From JARKPK01 sp964631235 (GTDB lineage: Bacteria > Planctomycetota > Planctomycetia > Pirellulales > Thermoguttaceae), in NCBI GenBank assembly GCA_964631235.1, contig CAZVZX010000024.1:15624-79623 (forward strand): a stretch of 64,000 nucleotides of DNA. The letters run 5' to 3'. Position numbers and translations under genes: made by a program. Under the pieces are notes generated by a model. That model did no database searches. It was given only the letters and a program-made list of their open reading frames with translations, and had not been told where the DNA came from. Shown one piece after another: positions 62,884 to 64,000 of the stretch (positions within the stretch are counted from its first letter, which is position 1; each line of letters starts with the position of its first letter).

Positions 62884-63486
62884 TCATTGCCCGGCCGATC
62901 GCGACAGAGCGATCAACAGCCCCAATCCGAAGATGACGACAACCGCCACGGCGATCGACCATTGCATCCAAAGCCGCCCAATGCGCTGCTCGCGACGGAG
63001 CTGCTCCTCTTCTTTCGCTTTGCGGTACTCGAGGCTGTCTTCCCAACGGAGCCGGAAGGCGACTTGGCAATAGGGACACATGGCGTCTTGGCCGAGCATT
63101 TCGCGCGGGGTTTCCAGCACATGCCCCGACGGACAAACCAGATGAGCCAAGGCGACCGGTTCGCGCGTGTCGGCGGGCACAAATGCCGGCGCTTGTTCGG
63201 CCGCTTGGTTTGCCGCTGCCGCACCGCCCCCTGCCGCGGCCGGCCCGAAGGCCGGGAATGCCTCGCCCAAGTTCGGACCTTGTGCCGCCCCCGACGGCGC
63301 GGCCGGCGTTTGCGACCAGGCCGTCTCGACCGGACTCGGCGGTTGAGCGGGCTCGGGTGTTGCGGGAACCAACGGGGGCGGAATGATCAACTGAACGCCG
63401 CACAACGGACACACGCACAGTTGCCCCGCCTGTGATTCTTCGGCCTGCAACAGATGCCCTTGAGGGCACATGAACTGGTACGCCAT
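62884..63486 (-). CDS. Double zinc-ribbon, tail-anchored protein
   Basis: A 200-residue protein from ATG 63486. It has two zinc ribbons: CPQGHLLQAEESQAGQ with CVCPLCG, and CPSGHVLETPREMLGQ with CPYC. They are separated by a Pro/Ala/Gly linker. A charged helix (YRKAKEEEQLRREQRIG) and a C-terminal membrane helix (WSIAVAVVVIFGLGLLIA) end it. The upstream frame to 63636 is basic and unlikely to be translated. Such ribbon plus linker plus helix proteins are frequent in Planctomycetes; their role is unknown. Confidence 0.8.
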   Translation of the reverse strand: MAYQFMCPQGHLLQAEESQAGQLCVCPLCGVQLIIPPPLVPATPEPAQPPSPVETAWSQTPAAPSGAAQGPNLGEAFPAFGPAAAGGGAAAANQAAEQAPAFVPADTREPVALAHLVCPSGHVLETPREMLGQDAMCPYCQVAFRLRWEDSLEYRKAKEEEQLRREQRIGRLWMQWSIAVAVVVIFGLGLLIALSRSAGQ

Positions 63487-64000
63487 CGGCTGTCTCAGCT
63501 TTTCGATGCTTTTTCGTTTTTTCGGGCGAACGACCCGGGGGATCGTCGAACCGCCGCTTTTGTCGGAAACGCAAACCCAACGCCGCAACGACGACCATCG
63601 GCGGCGAACGCCCTCCGACGGGTCGGCATCGCTCAACCGCGATCCTTCAAAGGGAATGCAGCGGTTGGTTGCGGTTCCACGCGCGCGATCCGATGAAACG
63701 GCTCATCTTCCATTCTGCTTGATCTGCCCCTTTTCGTCCACATTGTTCCTTCCGCGATCAGAGGGTCGCGCACCGGGCCGCCGTGCCGGCGGGGACCATT
63801 CCCACGACGGGGGCTTGCCCCGGGCAGATTGGCTGCGCCACTTGTCACCACTCGTCGTTTGGGGGGCGTCCTCCCAGGCCGGTCGTTCGACCGCGATTGC
63901 TCGGTTCCGGTGGGGCGGCCGTCATTTCCGGCGGGCGGCGCACCGGGGGGTGCGGCTGAAATCCTGTGGCGCGACAGTGGGGGAGTTGGGTAAAAAGGGG
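63487..64000. other. Window end, no gene seen
   Basis: About 510 bp after the zinc-ribbon gene start. No supported gene, RNA or repeat was found before the window ends. Confidence 0.45.

Overview
The window is GC-rich and gene-dense and reads as a chromosomal segment of a planctomycete, most likely in or near the Pirellulales. The main evidence is a prepilin-like DUF1559 protein, a dockerin/PEP-CTERM exported protein, a pyrG-DUF1844 pair, DUF3616, DUF6807 and DUF6920 proteins, a planctomycete-style cytochrome b/multihaem cytochrome c cluster, and many zinc-ribbon and proline/alanine-rich proteins. No phage, plasmid, insertion-sequence transposase, CRISPR array, rRNA or tRNA was found. The lineage is inferred from gene content only.

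Layout. 0-16.6 kb holds mostly exported or surface functions: an MraZ-like regulator, a DUF1559 pseudopilin, a protein that looks like two PEP-CTERM proteins joined in frame, DUF3616, a small lipoprotein, a translationally coupled glycerophosphodiesterase/S9 peptidase pair, an ArnT-like membrane glycosyltransferase, a GH51 arabinofuranosidase and a Tat-exported DUF6807 protein. 17.1-24.2 kb is informational: rpsL-rpsG with a clean terminator, pyrG-DUF1844, a zinc-metallopeptidase lipoprotein and a DinG-type helicase. 25.1-29.5 kb has a GT21-like glycosyltransferase, DUF6920 and recA. 29.6-40.3 kb is a respiratory cluster: cytochrome b N-terminal and C-terminal subunits, an eight-haem cytochrome c, a cupredoxin-like Tat protein, a dihaem cytochrome c lipoprotein and a beta-propeller protein. 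No Rieske protein is encoded there. 40.8-45.2 kb is a MotA/TolQ/ExbB channel gene followed by two single-span coiled-coil partner genes. 45.5-47.7 kb is a GH57 glucanotransferase/amylase. 48.5-53.9 kb is a looser region of small or unknown proteins, a CPBP protease and a response regulator. 55.1-58.0 kb is an ECF sigma / anti-sigma / DUF3106 operon. 58.6-63.5 kb encodes a 1268-residue zinc-ribbon/DUF1559/STN-like fusion and two small conserved proteins.

The most unusual content is between genes. Four arrays built from CGCGAAT repeated on a 10-bp grid lie at 13.4, 24.3, 27.4 and 45.3 kb; one of them is a 173-bp higher-order tandem repeat of four 43-44-bp subunits. A weaker CGCGAAA array lies at 4.8 kb. 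In all five cases the CGCGAA strand is the sense strand of the gene that ends just before the array, so the arrays look like 3'-flanking, transcribed structures. Two further short dispersed families are visible: element A (about 95 bp, terminal inverted repeats, three copies) and element B (about 78-96 bp, five copies). One copy of element A supplies the start of a lipoprotein gene. Other leads are a palindrome overlapping the probable recA start point, a conserved haem-ci cysteine in cytochrome b, a pair of small proteins sharing a WAGRN C-terminus, and the in-frame PEP-CTERM fusion.
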